From Archegozetes longisetosus (lineage: Eukaryota > Arthropoda > Arachnida > Sarcoptiformes > Trhypochthoniidae), in the NCBI GenBank assembly GCA_018873245.2, contig JAEMBT020000003.1:6095843-6159842 (forward strand): a DNA stretch of 64,000 bases, read 5' to 3'. Positions 53,701 through 63,820 of the stretch are shown one piece after another (position 1 is the first letter of the stretch; the number at the start of each line of letters is the position of its first letter). The translations under genes and the position numbers were made by a program. The notes below the pieces were generated by a model. That model had not been told where the DNA came from, did no database searches, and was given only the letters and a program-made list of their open reading frames with translations.

Positions 53701-56085
53701 GGCGTCAAAACTATTACCGTTAGAAAAGTAAGACAATTAGTCAATTATAGATTTTTGTCATATTTTCTAATATATTCTGGATTGCCATAGAGTTCTCATG
53801 GATTAGGAATTATGATAATTGAAGGCAAACATTCCGAACTTGGACGCGGAGTATTCGTGTCTGATATTCAAGAGGGAAGTCCAGCAGAATCAGCAGGTCT
53901 TAGTGTTGGAGATATGATTCTTTGTGTTAATCAAATAGATTTGATTGGAGCTGATTATGACACTGTGAGATTTGGAGTTTTCTATTATAAATGAACTGAT
54001 AGTTAATCTGATCTCTAATTGATTGCAGGCTGCCTCAGCACTAAAAGGTGCTGAAGGATTACTAACACTTGTGATCGCAAAGCCAAGCAGAACAAGTGTA
54101 CACGAAATGATGATTGAAGGAGAATCATCTCCTGCTGAAAATCAAACTTCTGTTGAGCTAAAAAAGGAAACCAGTGAGTCTTTCCTTTCTTTGATTCTCC
54201 AGTTTGTTCGTTGTTTTGCTTCACTTCTATTATTTGCTTTCTATTAATCAGCATTTTTTCAATTAGTTCAAAGACACGTCATTTTGACACACTTTTTGTT
54301 TTAGTTATTATGAATTAATTGCTTTGAAACCTGTCTTCTGAATAATGGCCTAAAAAGCAATTATGTAGATTTAGTCAGACTTGGGAGAAGGTTTGATAAA
54401 CTCATTGAGACCTAAATGTATTGAATATAAAATATTTTTGTAATTTTCTAAGCCTTAGATCCAAAACTATTGGAGAGGAAGCAGAAAGTGTTGTTAAAAG
54501 TATTTAGAGTAAAAACCATCAAATGACGCATGTATTAACTTTTTATTGCAGATCTTCCTCCACCAGCACCTCCTGTCACACCCCCTAAACCTGAAAGCAT
54601 TCACAAATCAATGCACGCTCCGATTCGAACGTCAACTGCTAGTGCATCGACTGCTGCGAACGGGTCCCTCTCCCGAGTCACCCAAAGAACGATTCCAGCA
54701 CTTCCCACACCTTTCACACATAAATCACATTTAGTTTCTTCTAATTTGGATTCTGGAAATACCACTTCTTTTTTCACTCATGGAAAAGAAACTACAGACC
54801 AACAACACAATGATTTCAAGACTTGTCAAGTCAAAATTGGTCACGAAACTACTCTTGAAATTGTCAAGGAAAAACTTGGATTAGGTCTTAGTATTGTTGG
54901 TGGTTCTGATACGCCTCTGGTCAGTGAATCATTTCGATTTCTCTTTTGATAAATTTTAATTGTTTTCAATTTTAATTTGACTTTGTTGAATAGAATGCAG
55001 TCATTATCCACGAAGTATATCCTGACGGCGCAGCAGCACTTGATGGCAGGTTAAGACCTGGCGATCAAATTCTAGAAGTTAATGGTGAAGATCTTCGAGA
55101 CGCTCCTCACGATCGAGCAATCGCTGCTTTGCGACAAACGCCACCTGTTATAAAGATGACTGTTTTCAGAGAAAATGGAGACACTCATGAAGAAGATATT
55201 TATGATATAATAGAAATTGAGTTAAACAAAAAATCCGGAAGAGGTTTAGGTTTAAGCATTGTTGGCAAAAAGAATGGTCCAGGAGTTTTCATATCTGAAG
55301 TAGTCAAGGGAGGAATCGCTGAATCAGATGGACGTCTTATGAATGGCGACCAAATTATTGAAGTCAATGGACAAGATCTCAAAAATGCAACTCAAGAATA
55401 TGCAGCCGCTATTCTCAAGGTAAGTTTAACTCAGTCAGATAGTGAAATCTGTTTTTATTAATTGCTATTTCATTTGATCCAATAGACAACAATGGGTAAG
55501 ATTAATATGAAAATTGGAAGACTGAAAGCTGGCTCAAGACATAGCAATTCAGAAAATCTTTCGACTTCTAAATCTGATGAAATGTCAACTGATGAGTAAG
55601 TGTTTGATTGTTTGATTGAAAGAAATGAATTAATTTTACTATATTTATTACCAATTGCTGCGATCAGACGATACTAACTGAGGTCAGAAAATAGTTATTG
55701 AATTTAAAATTTCATTCAAATATTTAACTATTTAATTTCAAGTTTTAGTTTAAATTACATTAACTTTTTTGACAATTTAGGCAGAATTTAGAGTTTTATT
55801 TGACATTTCAGGCCTTTGCAGTACAAAGAAATAAATCTCGAGCGAGGATCCGATGGATTGGGCTTTAGTATAGTTGGAGGATACGGTAGCCCTCACGGAG
55901 ATTTGCCAATCTGTGTCAAAAGTGTCTTCGATAAGGGTGCGGCCGCTCGAGACGGAAGACTGCAAAGGGGAGACATAATCGTTTCAGTGAACGACACCAA
56001 TTTGGAAGGTTTAACACACGAGCAAGCAGTTGAAGTCTTGAAGAAAGTTAGTGGAACTGTTAAGTTGGTTGTTCTGACCAGTTAA
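32730..56085 (+). CDS. MPDZ: MPDZ/PATJ (MUPP1-like) scaffold, L27 + 12 PDZ
   Basis: A junctional/polarity scaffold of the MUPP1-PATJ family; the L27 domain binds PALS1/Stardust and the PDZ domains bind C-termini of membrane proteins. Exons: 32730-32745, 33536-33684, 33742-34041, 34105-34340, 38259-38643, 38715-38957, 39018-39155, 43133-43370, 43881-43972, 44039-44395, 44472-44645, 44788-45222, 45311-45568, 46373-46510, 46600-46915, 46981-47182, 47249-47389, 50445-50857, 51123-51550, 51619-52028, 52153-52252, 53169-53365, 53432-53526, 53601-53727, 53791-53964, 54029-54173, 54552-54919, 54994-55419, 55486-55595 and 55812-56085. This gives about 2361 residues if one missing base near 51743-51764 is allowed for. 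ATG at 32730 gives MTELK and is phase-compatible with the L27 exon. The L27 ([25 protein letters not shown]) fills about residues 8-55. All other joins keep phase; the 43133 start relies on the second AG of CAGAG. Confidence 0.93.
33236..33470 (+). repeat. Dispersed repeat, copy 1 (first PDZ-gene intron)
   Basis: About 230 bp. Its reverse complement aligns over most of its length with 48725-48915: GATGCGCATCA, TTGCTAAATTTGAT, ATATTGAATATT/ATATCGAATATT, and GGCATCACTTCTAG against CGCATCACTTCTGG. Its own ends are weak inverted repeats (ATAATAGCTGATGGCGAC and ATAATCAGCGATAGCAAC read from opposite ends). Inside is a 13 bp direct duplication, AATTTAGCAACAA. It looks like a MITE-type family. Confidence 0.6.
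34341..38258 (+). other. 3.9 kb intron splitting PDZ1
   Basis: Donor AG|GTTTGA and acceptor TTTGAAG|G; codon phase 2 joins AAR-DGRL exactly as in the family. No nested gene recognised; open frames at 36846-37055 and 37822-38100 look random. Confidence 0.7.
39156..43132 (+). other. 4.0 kb intron between PDZ2 and PDZ3 exons
   Basis: Begins with GTAAGT. It holds the possible element at 39391-39531 and a pyrimidine-rich tract at 40997-41041. A small linker exon could be hidden here, because linkers in this family are poorly conserved. Confidence 0.5.
39391..39531. mobile_element. Possible Tc1/pogo-type MITE
   Basis: The left end CAGTAATACATCGATATAATG resembles the reverse complement of the right end (CAGTATCGCCTCTATATTGTG). 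Internally ATTAGTCTA at 39417 pairs with TAGACTAAT. Divergence is high, so this is a weak call. Confidence 0.35.
45569..45703 (+). other. Open extension of a PDZ-gene exon past its donor
   Basis: After the GTGAGT donor at 45569 the same frame stays open for 44 codons to a stop at 45701. A CAG|GCAAGT site at 45602 is in phase and resembles a GC-AG donor. An alternative donor or a short C-terminal isoform is possible. Confidence 0.3.
47390..50444 (+). other. 3.1 kb intron between PDZ6 and PDZ7 exons
   Basis: GTCAGT donor and CAACAG acceptor, phase 2. It carries copy 2 of the dispersed repeat (48725-48915). No coding exon was recognised. Confidence 0.6.
48725..48915 (-). repeat. Dispersed repeat, copy 2 (inverted relative to copy 1)
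   Basis: Aligns to the reverse complement of 33240-33460 with clear blocks such as GATGCGCATCA and GCATCACTTCT. Its ends (ATAGCAAC on the left, CTATCGCTGAAT on the right) fall where the ends of copy 1 fall. Confidence 0.6.
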
Positions 56086-56311
56086 TTGATTTGTTTGTAC
56101 AGTTCTAATTAATTAGAATCTATGAAAATATGCCTGTTTTGCCTTAAACGTTTAGGTCATATCTATCTTCTATGACTTGTTGGGTCATTGAATTTTCTAA
56201 ATTGACCAAATACTTATTAATCGTTAATCTCAATAATCTTATATTTACGGTTAGTGAATGTCAAATGAAATAATTCTCTTTTCAATTTGAATTTATTATA
56301 ATGAAGAGAAA

Positions 56312-56410
56312 GAGCAATAATTGAGCATAATTCGGTTCAATGGTTGAGCATGATTGAGCTCAATAATTGAGCATAATTGAGCCCGATTGTTGAGCATAAA
56401 GTTGAGCTCT
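56312..56410. repeat. TTGAGCATAATTGAGC tandem repeat
   Basis: At least five imperfect units of about 16-20 bp built from TTGAGCAT(A/G)A and ATTGAGC(T/C)C. They start about 230 bp after the PDZ-gene stop, so they may lie in its 3' UTR. Confidence 0.6.
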
Positions 56411-56596
56411 TTCTCTACTTTATAGAAATTACAGGATTAGAGAAATGTGAGAGGGACTCAAAATCAACTTTAATATATTTGATATATACATTGATTAGAC
56501 TTATGAAAACTTTTCCACCAACACTATACTTAAGCTCATATAATGGGTATAACGATATAAGTGCTTTATGTAGTAGTGATAGGACGGAAAAGTTTT

Positions 56597-56602
56597 AATA
56601 AA
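56597..56602 (+). terminator. AATAAA polyadenylation signal, PDZ gene
   Basis: A canonical signal about 510 bp after the stop codon; assigned by position. Confidence 0.4.
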
Positions 56603-57519
56603 TCTTTTATTTCATTCATCCTTTTGATTAAGTAATACAACTTATTTATGTTCACTATAAATCACTGATACATTCAAATCTCTTCCACTTATACAATATG
56701 AAATTCATTTTCAAAATGTAAACTTCAGTAACTAACTTATAATAAATTACTGTATATGAATTTGGATAAACGTTCATTTCGTAATTCATTCTGTTATGAT
56801 GTTTAGTCAAACAGATTGACTCCCAAATCAAATTACAGAAAAACTCAAGTTATTACAGACTCAACTTTAGGGATGAATAATAGACATCTCAATAAAGATT
56901 AATAAACTTTTGATCAATAAGTTGATTATAAGACGAAAATATCGTAAATAAGTAAAATTGTTTTATGATGTGTTTTATTAAATAAATACAGAAAATATTG
57001 TCATTATGATCTAATATGAAACATAAAAGTTTAGCTTACGAGAGAGAGAGAGAGTCTTAATATGAGGAAGATGTGTTATAGAGTGTTAGTCGAGCGTTTT
57101 ATCTGCTCAATGCAGTCAAATGTTTTATATATTTTGTTAAATATAATAGTTTTGAAGTGAACGTTTTTTCAAATTAATAATAATAAGAAAGTAATGTGTA
57201 TAAAAGATCAATTCAGAATTAATGACTAAACAACTGTCTAATGCCTGACCGAAAACATCTGTAAATGTTAAACAATTAGAAAATAGGCTAATAATAGCTT
57301 TGATAAAATGACTTAATCGTGCCATAATTTGAATAACTGATTCTGCATTAAAGCAGAGCAATATGCAATTATCGCAGTTTTGTTAACCTACTGTTTTATT
57401 TGAAAGGTTTAAGTTGTCATCTTAACGGCTGTCTTCCTTTTGTACAGTAATGTCACTTATTTGGTTGGCATTGTCCTAAACTTTAGATAAAATCTATCGC
57501 ACCAACACTTTTTATATAA

Positions 57520-57605
57520 ACATTCGTTAGTTCTTATAACAAGTTCATTATATAAACTTCATTAGTTCTTATATTAAATCCATTAGTTCTTATATAAAGT
57601 TTATC
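57520..57605. repeat. ATTAGTTCTTATATAAA tandem repeat
   Basis: Three to four imperfect units, each containing (C/G)TTAGTTCTTATA followed by an A/T-rich spacer and (T/C)(T/C)CATTAG. Confidence 0.6.
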
Positions 57606-58742
57606 ATAACAGTTCAATTTGATCGTTATATAGAATTTTATTTTTTAATTCATTCTTCTCTTTCTCTCTTAATAATCGGTTTTAACTAATCAACATTTCA
57701 AACTTTGTTGTTATGTAAAAAGGTTATAAATAATTGATCTTTCAAATATTGTAATCATTTATCAATACACTCTCATACAGTTCATGTTTTCTGCACTATT
57801 CAATGTACTCTAAATATACTTTTTAGGGCTTTACCAACAGTACCACTTATGGTAACTCATTCTTATATACATTAAGATAATTACTTAATTAGAGATTATT
57901 TCCAAACCCATTTTCACATAAGAACTGTTCCGTTCGAGTTATAATTGTTAGACAAAACTCTATTTTTCTTCTTTAACTCCTTTATTACTTTTTCGCTTTC
58001 ACAATAAACTAACTTTTATTCAATTGTTTTCTTCAACTCATCCAAACGATAAATCCATTTGTTTAACTTTTACTATTTATCTAATCTCTATTTAATTCTC
58101 TACCGATCGGTCAGTTCTTTCTAGTGATTATCTTATTGTCATTTGTATAGATTTCAGATCGAAGATTATGAGAACATTTTGTAAAAGTCAAAAATGACTT
58201 CAGAATTGCTAATTCAATGGTTTTAAGACTTACTAAATGTTGAAATTAAACTGAATCACTATTTTTCACGTTTGTAATCAAACTTAAAGCACTTAATGTA
58301 GCCAATCGTTTACAATAACATTAGAAAGAGACCTAAGTTTCCAAATATTGGGACCATTTTGTTGTTCACTTCAGAATTAAAACATTTTTCAATATATTCA
58401 CTAATTAGATAATAATCTGATTAGAAGTTGTTTCAATTGATAAATAATATGTTAGACACGATGTACATTTAGACAAATATAACATTTTATTAAAGTTATC
58501 AAAAATAATTTTACAAATATAAACACCAGTTTATTTGAACACAATTCAATTTATAATTTCGGCTCAAATTATTCAAAAATGAGGTAATATTTATTCAAAT
58601 TTTTTATAGCCATTTAGAGGAATATTATTAAACTACTGCGGGAAATGCGTGAGAAACTCATCAAAATTAATTTATTTGTCACGCATTCGTCTCAGTTTTC
58701 CCTGAATTACAGGTTATTTCGCTTCGCACGAGTTCACTTTTG

Positions 58743-60165
58743 TCAAGACTCAACGTGAGAAAAGTCAATGTTTTTTTCTAGAAATGCTACTCTATCACAT
58801 GGTTTAAGCGTAAAATATTTCATTTGTAAATCGCTGTACTTTTTAGTGACAGGAATTATGTCGCGATACGACCAGTTCCTCCACTCTGTATTAAACTTTT
58901 TCAATAGTTCTTTTTTTAGTTCTTCACTTTCAACAACATCTCGGGGTGGCTTCTGTTCGAGCGAATTGAAGACCACATTGGAGAATATAACAACTCCTCT
59001 GATGGCAAACCATCCACCAAACTCAGGATGAATGCAGACACCAATCATTTTGCTTCGATCATTTAAGTTTTCCTTTGGATCTGGTCTATAATAAAAAGCA
59101 GCTCCTGAAACATGAGCTGCAGTTTGAACTAGAACTTTAGGTCTCCTTGGTCTAAATAAGTCGAAGTCGTGAATCGTTTCCAACGAATAACTGCTGAGTT
59201 TCTGTTTCATCAAATCAAATCAATGAATTAGTTGAATTAATTAGAGATATTAAAGTACAAAAAAGATACCATTTTGAGTCGATTGAAGTGATATCTCATG
59301 CATTGATCAATAGGATCATTAAGTTTATTATTATTGAAGAAGTGACCACTTTTTATGAAAGGAATGAAAGCTTTTTCAAACATATCAGGTGTACTCAATA
59401 TGACAAACGCCAGCGTATCATCATTGTATGGCAATCGATAGTCTGCTGAAACTTTATCATTGTACCAACCTATCTGTCATTCAAATTATTTTACATTATA
59501 GTAAGTCAACTAATTCTTTCAAACTTTCATTTAATCTTAACTAAAGTTCAATTCAAACTTAAACTCAACTCCAACTAAAATTCAATTTAAACCTAAATTA
59601 AATTTAGGCTCAAACTTAATTAAATGTCCTTAATTTGTTTAATTGAATATTTGTGTCAATAGAAGTGAGTTAAGTATTGATTAAAATGGTTTAAGATGAG
59701 AACAAATAGTGTGATCGGATACAAAGTAAATTAAATCATTTTTCCCTTTCAATTATCAATTTCCTTCTCTAAAACATATGATCACTCAAATCATACAAAA
59801 ACTCATAGTTTATCGCTTTAGAAACTGGTAACTAATTAATTAATTCCAGTTTAATTGTGTTTGCGTTCAATTATTCAATTAAACGTTTCAAATAATTTAA
59901 ACAATTTTAGTATTGAGTCAAAGTTTACTAATTCATATTCAGTTAAGTCATACGAGTTTTCATATACATACAAATTGTCTTATATTTGATAGTATTTACA
60001 GACAGGAAACAAAATTCAATTCTAATAATCAATAAAATAATTAAATATATAAATCAAATCAAATATAAATACTTTGAATGGATAGTGTTCTAAGCCTATT
60101 GAACCAAATTCTGATGAAATTTCTTCTGAAATCAATTCAAAATCCAATTTAGATATAAATTGCAT
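58743..60165 (-). CDS. MMACHC: MMACHC (CblC), cobalamin-processing enzyme
   Basis: CblC removes the upper ligand of cobalamin (decyanation or glutathione-dependent dealkylation) and hands the vitamin on for methionine synthase and methylmalonyl-CoA mutase. Exons in transcript order: 60165-60073, 59473-59270 and 59201-58743; 251 residues (human 282, with an extra disordered tail). Matches along the length: FGSIGLEHYPFKIGWYND, LAFVILSTPDMFEKAFIPF, NDPIDQCMRYH, RRPKVLVQTAAHVSGAAFYY, and the hallmark GVCIHPEFGGWFAIRGVV, which includes cobalamin and flavin pocket residues. WRNWSYRDI and YSDLQMKYFTL follow. The ATG at 60165 gives an N-terminus of family length, and phases are all 0. It ends soon after the conserved core. 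It diverges from GTPBP6. Confidence 0.93.
59474..60072 (-). other. Intron 1 of MMACHC with degenerate repeats
   Basis: 600 bp intron. 59515-59650 is made of loosely repeated AACTTAAA / AATTCAA / CTCAAA words, a low-complexity tandem array. No exon seen. Confidence 0.5.
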
Positions 60166-60740
60166 TTTCTATATTATATTATTTTATTGAATAACAAATG
60201 AATTATTGCATAAAAAATCAATTGATAATCAATACTGTTTATAAAAGTGGCATAATTATAGGTTTTATTGACTGATAAATTGAAACATTTTCAAAACACG
60301 TGTGTATCCAATACCGGACAAATTCAATGTTTGCAAATCACTTCAGTTTCGTTGTATTGCATAACATTAGACCAAAATAACATGCTTTGCTTCAACTCTT
60401 ACTGTAGTCAAACCTTTTCAACTTCAATATGCAACTAAGTGCTTTTCAGAAGTCAATAATAATGAAGCCATGTTTCTCTATCATATTTCTATGTTGTCTT
60501 TTTCAAACACCAATTAAGTGGATTTGAAGTTAAAGGGGTTTTGCTACATTCAAATAAGTTTTACATAAATTGTGACACCGTTTGAGAGTGCGTAACACTA
60601 ACTCTGCTGTTGTTTATTATTTTTTCATTCTCACTAATTTTAAACACTTCTTATAAACTTCAAAACTATTCACTAATCATTTATTTGATTTAATAAATTG
60701 TTGAAGAGTGTTCTTAATTATGAAAGTGTCAACTTTCATA
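60166..60740. promoter_or_regulatory. Bidirectional promoter region, MMACHC / GTPBP6
   Basis: About 575 bp between divergent starts. No core promoter motif stands out. A non-coding or short first exon of GTPBP6 could also lie here. Confidence 0.4.
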
Positions 60741-62402
60741 ATGAATAAATTTTGACGAATAGATTACTGTTTTTGTGCACTAGATGCTTCAGTCAAAACA
60801 AACCAAGTTTTTCATCACTTACAACAACAATAATCAAAACAAATGACCATAAATTCAATTCAAATTGTTTCGGAAGACTAACATTTTGCACACATACTAA
60901 TAAAAACGATGATTCGGAACTAGAAAAACTACTTAATGACAAACAATACAAAGAGTTGTATCCTCGAAATTGGCGAGCAGCTCAGAGCAGTCATGGGGTG
61001 CTTCTTGTGATGCCTCGACAAAAGTGGGGAGAAGCCAAAATCACTAAAATAGATGCCCAACACATGTTGGCTGAAACTATCGCTTTAGTCAACACTTTAC
61101 CAAATATGAAAGTTATCGACACTTTAACCATCTCCACTTTGAGTGTTGCCAAACGACGACTTTTCGGTTCTGGAAATTTTCAATTATTGAAAAATAAAGT
61201 TAGCTCTAACTCAATGATCAGCGCAGTTGTGTTTGCTGTCGATATGTTAACAAGCGTTCAACAAGCAGAACTTGAAAACCAGTTGGGCGTAGAGGTGATC
61301 ATACCCTTCACTAGTGAATTTTTTCATAAAAGTTTCGTTTTTGCAGGTTTTTGACAGATATTCAATAGTATTGAATATATTCAAAGATCATGCACACACT
61401 AAAGAAGCAAAACTTCAAATAGCTTTGGCTGAAATACCATATCTTCGCAACAATTTACGGGCTTTTGAAAACTCTGATCATTCGCGTCTTAAGAGCTCAT
61501 TTCAACTGATCGGAGGTTTAGGTGAGACTTGGATTGAGATAAGAAAACAACTGTTAATGGAACGCGAAATAAAAATAAAGAAACAATTGGATAAGATTAA
61601 GCAGAATCGCGATCTTCTTCGCGTAAATAGAGTAAGAAAACAGATGCCAGCCGTTGCCGTTGTCGGATATACTAATTCAGGAAAGACTTCACTTATAAAG
61701 GCGTTAACGAATGACGAAAGATTAGTGCCAAAAGACCAACTGTTTGCAACACTAGATGTGACAGTTCATAGCGGAAGATTGCCTTCAAGTATCAAAGTCT
61801 TATACACCGATACGATTGGATTCATTTCTCGAATACCGACCACTCTAATCAATTCATTCAAAGCAACCTTAAATGATATATGCCTGGCAGATGTAATTGT
61901 TCACGTCTCAGATATAAGTCATCCCAATCATGCCTTACAAGTGAAAACAGTTTACGAAACATTAGATGAAATTGAGGTTCCTGTCAAACTGAAAAGTTCC
62001 ATTATAGAAGTTGCCAACAAAGTAGATTTAGTTAAAGACGAAAATGTTTTGCAAAATTGTGATAAACTATTAGTTTCTGCCACCAAAGGGATCGGTTTGA
62101 ATGAACTAGTGACAAGAATTGAAAAATCAATTGTGAGTAATACCGGCAGATTGCTAAAAGTTTTGCGGTAAGTTATCAATCATTTTATAATACTTATTAT
62201 CAATAAATATATTTATTTGAATATTAGAATTCCAAATGGTGGCTGTGAATATCAATGGCTTTATAAAGAAGCGGCTATTCGTGGATGTGAAGCTGATCCA
62301 AAGGATAATAATTATTTAATTGTAGAAATTTTTATAACAGAAGAAGCGTTTGCAAAATTCAAATATAGCTTTGATGACAATTTTTCAGAAGTTATACAAT
62401 AA
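60741..62402 (+). CDS. GTPBP6: GTPBP6, mitochondrial HflX-type GTPase
   Basis: GTPBP6 is a mitochondrial HflX-family GTPase acting in mitoribosome assembly and recycling. Exons: 60741 (or 60752)-61294, 61347-62167 and 62228-62402, about 516 residues, equal to human. The N-terminal HflX domain includes QKWGEAKITKIDAQHMLAET and FGSGNFQLLKNK, and continues after a 52 bp intron as GVEVFDRYSIVLNIF with HTKEAKLQIALAEIPYLR. G motifs: G1 GYTNSGKTS, near residue 290; G3 DTIGF; G4 NKVD. In-frame sequence starts at 60752 without an ATG. The ATG at 60741 (and one at 60720 in the same frame) runs into TGA at 60753 unless the T4 run at 60750-60753 has one more T; with it, the N-terminus reads MNKF-LTNRLLFL, a plausible mitochondrial presequence. 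An undetected upstream exon is the alternative. Confidence 0.88.
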
Positions 62403-62403
62403 A
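62398..62403 (+). terminator. AATAAA overlapping the GTPBP6 stop
   Basis: The signal spans the TAA stop (62400-62402). With the JMJD6 stop only 169 bp away, a very short 3' UTR is plausible, though a later signal could be the one used. Confidence 0.35.
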
Positions 62404-62571
62404 ATCACTTAAATTTTATCATAAAATTCATGGCACTTAATGTTTCTTCTAATCAACTTTTATGTCGTTGTTTATTATCATTTTCATACGATCGACTCAA
62501 AGATCGATGTCTATAGGGAATAGAACAAAACAAATTTAAGTAAAATATATGAAAATCAATTGAAATGATTA

Positions 62572-63818
62572 TTACCTTTTTCTCCTGTGCTTTTTGTTGC
62601 TAATGCTCTCTTGTCCCGAGTCATTGTCCAATTCATTATCACTGCCAGAACTGGAACAACACTCAGAGTCAGAACTAGAAGAACTACTAGAGTCACTAGA
62701 GCTATCCGAAGCGACTCCAGTGTCTTGAGTCAGATCAACGCGATCTGCGACAGCCGCCAATTCTGGCATCTTTTCTCTCAAAGCGCCCAACCATTTTTGC
62801 GATAGCTTAGGTCTTCCTCTAATAGTCTTATGCCAGACAACAGGAAAATTAGTTAAACTGCAAAAGTTTTGTGTGACTGCAATTGTTTCGGAAAGATTGA
62901 GGACGACGTGCCACCAGCCTGAGGGCACGAACACAGTTTCTCCAGCTTTCTGCAATATCTCTAATGGCTTGAACTCTTGCGGCCACTCTGGTGTCTGTGT
63001 TTTAGGGTATATCACATTAAACCAAGTGATCGCTTCGTCGGTTTGTTTTCCGCCTTCGGTTGGTTTAACTTTGATGAGTTCGCGTGGAGTATTAGTCGGA
63101 AAAAGACACCACCGTTTGTAACCTTCTAATAACGCGTTCCAAGCACTCGTACCCAGAGGGTCAATATGAATACCAGTACCCGAACGACTGGGTCCCATGA
63201 CAAACCACCTATAAGGAGGTCTCTTCTCTTCACCAGCATGTTGAAACAAATCATCTCTAAAATAGACTGGAACCTCGTAGTCTTCCAGCAATTTTTTCTT
63301 ACGCGGGTGCTTTACAACAATCAGGTTTAATCAATTTTAGTACAATCTTTTAATTGTAAAATTGTAAACAAATCAGTCAACACTTACTTCTCCATAATTA
63401 CTATCAAAAATATAAAGAGGACTATCGTCGCGATTGTTTTGCATATAATAGATGAAATATTTCATTTTCAGTTTAACACTATATCCTTCATTATCTTCTC
63501 CACACTTGAACTTCTGATTCCTATATTTCTTGGCTAACCTCTGAGTTGGAAACACAAGACAATCAAACATTAATGTTATATACCAGTCAAAATTATATGA
63601 AGTACAAACCGAAAGCGTCCACTTGTATTTAGCTTTCCAGTTATCACATATACCAGTTATAACAACGGGTCGATACAATTTCTCATATTTCTCAACGAAC
63701 TCTTCGGGTCTCACTACATTCACATCAATTCGTTCGCAGTTATCAGTAAATGAGTTTAGACTCAAATCAAATGTTTCGCTGTAATTGTTTGAGGTCCAGC
63801 CATGACTGTCATTGAGCT
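62572..63818 (-). CDS. JMJD6: JMJD6 JmjC hydroxylase/demethylase, 5' end beyond window
   Basis: JMJD6 is a nuclear Fe(II)/2-oxoglutarate oxygenase that hydroxylates lysines of splicing factors and is reported to act on arginines. Exons in transcript order: 63818-63610, 63540-63388 and 63309-62572, covering about 366 residues. Conserved stretches: [55 protein letters not shown] and [15 protein letters not shown]. Then come [19 protein letters not shown], which carries the H and D iron ligands, and [13 protein letters not shown] with the second iron His. A serine-rich run ([13 protein letters not shown]) and basic tail HRRKR close it, as in the family. The first exon, with the start Met and the basic KKRIREAKR-type segment, is not in the remaining 180 bp. 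The exon at 63818 begins in phase 2 after a CTGAACAG acceptor. Confidence 0.95.
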
Positions 63819-63820
63819 CT

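Larger units (their letters stand above)
34204..56085 (+). other. PDZ domain map of the MPDZ/PATJ gene
   Basis: Approximate genomic spans, with the carboxylate-loop motif read in each. PDZ1 34213-34340 plus 38259-38392 (SLGFSVVG). PDZ2 38533-38855 (GLGFGIIGG). PDZ3 43291-44131 (GLGITIAGY). PDZ4 44475-44883 (GLGISLEG). PDZ5 45164-45521 (GLGFSILD). PDZ6 46878 to about 47260 (LGLTLE). PDZ7 51270-51540 (GLGISIVGG). PDZ8 53211-53526 (GLGISLAGN). PDZ9 53706-54092 (GLGIMIIEG). PDZ10 54841-55171 (GLGLSIVGG). PDZ11 55207-55530 (GLGLSIVGK). PDZ12 55824-56076 ([16 protein letters not shown]). The last matches vertebrate PDZ13, and no counterpart of vertebrate PDZ12 is seen. Most domains are cut by at least one intron. 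Confidence 0.85.
56086..58742. other. Convergent gap between the PDZ gene and MMACHC
   Basis: 2.66 kb with no supported gene. Contents: tandem TTGAGCATAA repeat (56312-56410), AATAAA at 56597, a (GA)7 run at 57040-57054, and the repeat at 57520-57605. The open frames at 56377-56598 and 57137-57361 (-) show no domains. Confidence 0.6.

Noticed and set aside
62587-63121. + strand frames of 72 and 82 codons
   Set aside because: Antisense to the JMJD6 catalytic and serine-rich exon.
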